Origin: Populus alba
Taxonomy: Eukaryota; Streptophyta; Magnoliopsida; Malpighiales; Salicaceae
Direction of reading: 5' to 3'
Assembly: GCF_005239225.2 (NCBI RefSeq)
Contig: NC_133302.1
Location: 11,999,991 to 12,063,990 of the forward strand
Length of the DNA: 64,000 nt
The notes under the pieces: generated by a model
Told to the model about the DNA's origin: nothing
Seen by the model: the letters and a program-made list of their open reading frames with translations, nothing else
Database searches by the model: none
Shown here: positions 59,266 through 64,000 of the stretch, one piece after another
How the letters are laid out: every line of letters starts with the position of its first letter
Numbering within the stretch: the stretch's first letter is position 1
Translations under genes and position numbers: made by a program

Positions 59266-59528
59266 GTAAATTCTTGTATAAATTATAATATTTAATTTAT
59301 TTTCTCTTTTCACTTTTCATTTTATCTAACTTTTATTTTCTTTGTTTTGTTTTGTTTCTTTTCTTCTATTTTTCTTTTCTTCCTTTTATTCTCTTTTTAC
59401 ACGTGCATGCGAGTTTGGTCACGTACATTAAGTGGTAGACTTTGTAGGGTATCCTCATCATTTTCAGAAAATATATAGCCGAAGAAGATAATCAATCACT
59501 TCATAATGAGAATAATGAGAATAACCGT

Positions 59529-61203
59529 ATGAGAACACTTAGAGACCACATGAATCCCACAAGAACAAGTGCACCCTCATGCATAGTTTTCCCTCCTGAT
59601 GCATCTCATTTTTAATTTTAAGCCAGGCATTATTCAACTTTTACCATCTTTTCATGGCTTAGACTTAGAAAATCCATACTTGCATTTAAGGGAATTTGAG
59701 GAGGTCTGTAATACCTATAATGACTCGAATTGTAGCATGAACACCATTCGATTAAAGCTTTTTCCTTTTTCATTAAAAGATAAAGCTAAAACATGGCTAC
59801 AAAATTTGAGACCAGGATCCATTCGTGCTTGGGATGATATGCAACAACAATTTTTAAAGAAGTTTTTTCCATCTCACAGAACAAACTCTTTCAAAAGACA
59901 AATCATCACTTTCACTCAAAAAGCCAGGAGAAACATTTTACCAATGTTGGGATAGGTATCGAGATTTGCTTAATACTTGCCCACATCATGGTTTTGAAAC
60001 ATGGAGATTGGTTTCACATTTTTATGAGGGTTTAACACCTAGAGATAGGCAAATGGTTGAATTGATGTGCAATGGAACTTTTGAAGATAAAGACCCTAAT
60101 GAAGCAATGGAGTACCTAGACTTGCTAGCTGAAAATGCCCAAAATTGGGACACCACAGGTACTTATGAGGCACCAGGTAAAAACTCAACCTCATACATCT
60201 AGTGGGGGTATGCACAACCTTAGGGAAGATCATGACCTCCAAGCCAAGTTTGCATCTTTAGCTAGAAAAGTCGAGGCACTAGAATTAAAAAAGAGTGGTC
60301 AATTAAAATCTGTTCAAGACATTGTGTGTCAAATCTGTGAAACAAATGAGCATGCAACCAATGATTGTCCAACTTTGCCTTCTTTCAAGGAATGCCTCCA
60401 TGAACAAGCCCATGCTTTAAACAGTTTCCAAAGACCCAACCATAACCCATACTCACAAACATATAACCCTGGTTGGAGAAAATCACCCAAATTTTAGTTG
60501 GAAGAGTGATAGCAACAATGCACAAAACTTCACATCCACCGTTTCAAGCACACCATAATTTCCAAAATTCTCATGGATATGCACCTCCTTATGCTCCACC
60601 TCCTAGAAGAAATTTTGAGGAAACATTGCATGCATTCATTGAAAAGCAGGAGACAATCAACACTCAACTTGCTCAAAGCATGACCGATTTTAAAGATGCT
60701 CTTGCAAAATTAACATCTGCTCTCAGTTTCCAAGAGAAAGGTAAGTTTCCTTCTCAACCACAGCAAAATCCAAAGGGGCAATACAATGCAAATGCAAGTA
60801 GTTCTGGAAGCCAACACATGGATCAAGTCAAATCAGTCATCACTCTTCGTAGTGGTAAGGTTATTGAAAAACCTATTCTTGAACCTTGTGAGAAAGATGA
60901 TGAGTCTATCTCTGAGGGTAAGGAAGGGGTTGAACCTGAACATTGCAAAGAAAAGGCTGATTCCCCGCCAGCACTTCCATTTCCTCATGCCATGATCAAA
61001 CAAAGGAAAGTTAGTCACAACTCTAAAATCTTTGAAATTTTCAAACAGGTAAGGATCAATATACCTTTGTTGGATGCTATTAAACAGGTTCCTTCCTATG
61101 CTAAATTTTTGAAAGATCTGTGCACTGTGAAGAGAAAATTGAATGTGAAAAAAGAAAGCATTTTTAGCCGAACAAGTAAGTGCCATTCTTCAGAACAATA
61201 ATG
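59529..61203 (+). pseudogene. Athila-type gag, frameshifted
   Basis: The likely start is the ATG at 59529 (MRTLRDHMNPTRTS); a stop follows in that frame near 59611. The capsid-like part has LKLFPFSLKDKAKTWL and FLKKFFPSHRTNSFKR, and the next frame has LTPRDRQMVELMCNGTFEDK. The knuckle is CQICETNEHATNDC (C-x2-C-x4-H-x4-C). The tail includes FEETLHAFIEKQE and a QQNPKGQYNANASSSG linker. Breaks near 59923, 60178, 60483, 60526 and 61155 change the frame; the inverted copy at 15539-18246 keeps frame at several of these, so they are lesions or sequence errors of this copy. Confidence 0.88.
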
Positions 61204-62375
61204 CTTTGAAATATAAAGACCCTGGTTGTCCTACAATTTCTTGCTTTATTGGAGAACATAAAATTGAAAGAGCCTTACTTGATCTTGGAGCTAGTGTGAA
61301 TTTACTTCCATATTCAGTTTTTCAGAGTCTCAATCTAGGTGAGTTAAAACCAACCTCTGTAACTCTTTTACTCGCCGATAGATCTGTAAAAGTGCCTAGA
61401 GGAATAATTGAAGATGTGTTGGTACAAGTTGATAAATTCATTTATCCTGTGGATTTTGTTGTCTTGGACACGCAACCTGCTGAAGCATGTAATTCAATTC
61501 CTGTCATTTTAGGACGTCCATTTCTTGCCACTTCTAATGCATTGATTAATTGTAGGAATGGACTGATGAAGCTATCATTTGGAAACATGACATTGGAGAT
61601 GAATATTTTCAACATTTACAAGCAACCTGGAGATGATAATGATTTACAGGAAGTGGACTTTATTGAAAAATTAGTTCATGATCAATTTCAAACCACTTCT
61701 AGTGAAACTGAGATTGATGAATCTGATGATTTGCAAATGGTCTACTTTCAGGAATCAAAGGCATGCAATTGGAGACCACAAATTGAAGAATTGCCACCAC
61801 GATCAATTGAGCCCATACCTTCAAGTGTTCAACCACCAAAACCTGAATTGAAGCCGTTACCATTTAATCTCAAATACTCATTTTTGGGAGAAAATGAAAC
61901 TTTTCCGGTAATAATCTCTTCCAAACTTAATGCGCATCAAGAAGGTAAGTTATTACAGACTCTGAAAATGCACAAAAATGCATTAGGATGGACCACAGCT
62001 GACATAAAAGGAATTAGCCCTTTGATTTGCACACACAGGATTTATTTGGAGGAAAATGCTAAACCCTCTAGAGAAATGCAACGAAGGCTTAATCCTAATA
62101 TGAAAGAAGTAGTGAAAAATGAAGTCATTAAGCTTCTAGATAATGGAATCATTTATCCTATTTCTGATAGCAAATGGGTAAGTCCTACCCAAGTTGTACC
62201 CAAAAAGTCTGGAGTCACTGTGATAACAAATGAGAAAAATGAGTTAATTCCAACTAGGACTGTTACGGGTTGGCGCATGTGCATTGACTATAGGAAACTT
62301 AATTCAATGACTAGAAAAGATCATTTTCCCTTTACCTTTCATGGACCAAATCCTAGAAAGAGTTGCAGGTCATGA
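61204..62375 (+). pseudogene. Athila-type protease and RT N-terminal part
   Basis: A 389-residue open frame. The protease active site is ALLDLGASVNLLP (DLGA in place of the usual DTGA/DSGA), followed by VILGRPFLATSNALI. A linker leads to RT with RRLNPNMKEVVKNEV, WVSPTQVVPKKSG and WRMCIDYRKLN. A one-base shift near 62335, in the run before the DQILERVAG segment, ends the frame. Confidence 0.92.
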
Positions 62376-63756
62376 ATTTTATTGTTTCCTAGATGGTTAT
62401 TCAGGTTACAATCAAATTGAAATTGCATTGGAAGATCAAGAGAAGACTACTTTCACATGTCCATTTGGTACTTTTGCGTATCGAAGGATGCCTTTTGGAT
62501 TATGTAATGCACCAGCCACGTTTCAAAGATGCATGCTTAGCATATTCAGTGATATGGTTGAACGTTTTCTTGAAATTTTTATGGATGATTTTTCTGTTTT
62601 TGGTGATTCATTTGATGATTGTTTGACTAACTTAGAAAAGGTTTTAAGCAGGTGTGAAGAGAAGAATCTTGTACTGAATTGGGAAAAATGTCACTTTATG
62701 GTAACAAACGGCATCGTACTTGGTCACATTGTTTCATCGAAAGGAATTGAGGTTGACAAATCTAAAATCGAGTTAATTGCCAACTTACCAACACCAAAAT
62801 CTGTTAAAGATGTTAGATCATTCTTAGGACATGCTGGTTTTTACAGAAGGTTCATCAAAGATTTTAGTGTAATATCTAAGCCCTTGAGTAACCTTCTAAC
62901 AAAGGATAATATTTTTGAATGGACTGAACATTGTGAGGAAGCCTTTGTTAAACTTAAAAACTTGCTTACTTCTGCTCCTGTCATTCAACCTCCTGATTGG
63001 TTATTACCTTTTGAAATAATGTGTGACGCTAGTGATTATGCCGTGGGTGCTGTCTTGGGACAAAGGAAAGATAAGAAACCTTATGTGATTTACTATGCAA
63101 GTAAAACTTTAAATAGTGCTCAAATGAATTACACTACCACTGAAAAAGAATTACTTGCAGTAGTATTTGCATGTGACAAATTCAGATCTTATCTTGTTGA
63201 CTCACCTGTTATTGTTTTTAGTGATCATGCAGCATTGAAATATCTTCTCTCTAAGAAAGATTCTAAGGCTAGATTGGTGCGGTGGATTTTGTTACTTCAA
63301 GAATTTGATATCACAATCAAAGACAAGAAAGGCACCGAAAATGTTGTCGCGGATCATTTGTCAAGATTGACAACCGATTCGAGATCTGACATTACACCAA
63401 TCGATGACTACTTTCCTGATGAATCTTTATTTTCTGTCTCTACGATGCCTTGGTTTGCTAATATTGTTAATTTTCTTGTTTCAGGACAATTGCCAGCTCA
63501 TTGGAGTACCCAAGACAAAAGAAAGTTCTTGAACGAAGTAAAGAACTTTTATTGGGATGACCCTTATTTATTCAAATATTGTCCTGATCAAATATTTCGA
63601 AGATGCATTCCTGACAATGAGGTAAGTAGTGTCATTAAATTTTGTCATTCTGAGGCATGTGGGGGTCATTTCTCATCAAGAAAGACAACTGCAAAAAATC
63701 TTACAAAGTGGATTCTATTGGCCCACCATGTTCAAAGACTCACATGCATTCTGTAA
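62341..63756 (+). pseudogene. Athila-type RT core, RNase H and integrase zinc-binding region
   Basis: A 471-residue open frame. [16 protein letters not shown] (first Asp), [15 protein letters not shown] and the active site [10 protein letters not shown] (FMDD). RNase [43 protein letters not shown] and VADHLSRL. Integrase: [13 protein letters not shown], the His pair of the zinc-binding region. The frame is lost near 63695 in an A-run before the Cys pair. Confidence 0.93.
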
Positions 63757-64000
63757 GATTTTGTGAAAATTGTCAAAAGTTGGGATCTATTTCGAAACGT
63801 CACATGATGCCTTTAAATCCTATTCTTGTCATTGAGATCTTTGATTGTTGGGGTATAGATTTCATGGGTCCATTTCCTCCATCATTTGGTTTCTTGTACA
63901 TATTGGTCGCAGTAGATTATGTTTCAAAATGGATAGAGGCAATTCCAAGTCGAACCAATGATCATAAAATAGTGATAAAGTTTTTGAAAGAAAACATTTT
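63757..64000 (+). pseudogene. Athila-type integrase, second Cys pair and catalytic start
   Basis: In other frames the Cys pair (CENCQKLG), HMMPLNPI and the first catalytic region [10 protein letters not shown] followed by [11 protein letters not shown] are readable. The gene continues beyond the window. Confidence 0.88.

Larger units (their letters stand above)
57496..64000 (+). mobile_element. Athila-type Ty3 element, 5' LTR to integrase, continuing past the window
   Basis: LTR, tRNA-Asp-like PBS, gag, protease, RT, RNase H and integrase are in the Ty3/gypsy order. It is inserted in the Tekay-like integrase (left flanking 5-mer GTGCT at 57491-57495; its duplicate should lie beyond the window). 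Gag and pol are shifted at many places. Fragments of the same family lie at 11750-13084 and 15034-19940. Confidence 0.92.

Overview
This window looks like repeat-dense nuclear DNA of a flowering plant. It is AT-rich, with nested LTR retrotransposons of typical plant lineages (Ty3 chromovirus, Athila and Tekay types; Ty1/copia), L1-type LINEs, small TIR elements and long ATT/CTA microsatellites. I see no bacterial features, rRNA, tRNA or CRISPR. A woody eudicot would fit, but the species cannot be fixed from sequence alone.

Layout. 1-8.5 kb is the only part that is not mainly retroelement. It holds two possible exons of a minus-strand gene, two tandem duplications, a hAT-type non-autonomous element with 8-bp target duplications (5028-5662), and an aldo-keto reductase pseudogene exon (8250-8502). 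9-11.75 kb carries a Tekay/Del-like LTR with its primer-binding site and gag start, split by a solo LTR. 11.75-20 kb is built from Athila-type pieces in both orientations, themselves split by chromovirus LTRs. 20.9-29 kb contains three L1-like LINE copies; one is 5'-truncated with a poly(A) tail and an 18-bp target duplication inside chromovirus gag-pol. 29.6-45.5 kb is a mosaic of one chromovirus family: about a dozen LTR pieces, degenerate protease, RT, RNase H and integrase, and three copies of an unusual extra reading frame between pol and the 3' LTR. 45.5-48.5 kb is a reversed LINE holding a chromovirus 3' end. 48.5-52.3 kb is a reversed copia element. 52.3-54.8 kb is a chromovirus/LINE chimera. 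54.8-57.5 kb is the integrase and LTR of a reversed Tekay-type element, cut by the 5' LTR of an Athila-type element that runs from 57.5 kb beyond the end of the window.

The dominant family (called here the TGAT family) has LTRs of 0.8-1.0 kb beginning TGAT and ending ATCA. They share a 3' half but have different 5' ends (types A, B and A'). The primer-binding site is complementary to initiator tRNA-Met, and the gag-pol remnants are chromovirus-like. Three solo LTRs have clear 5-bp target duplications (GGTTG, GTGGT, ACATA). All retroelement genes seen are broken. The most unusual item is the 3' extra ORF with two IQ-like motifs at 35.9-36.2 kb.
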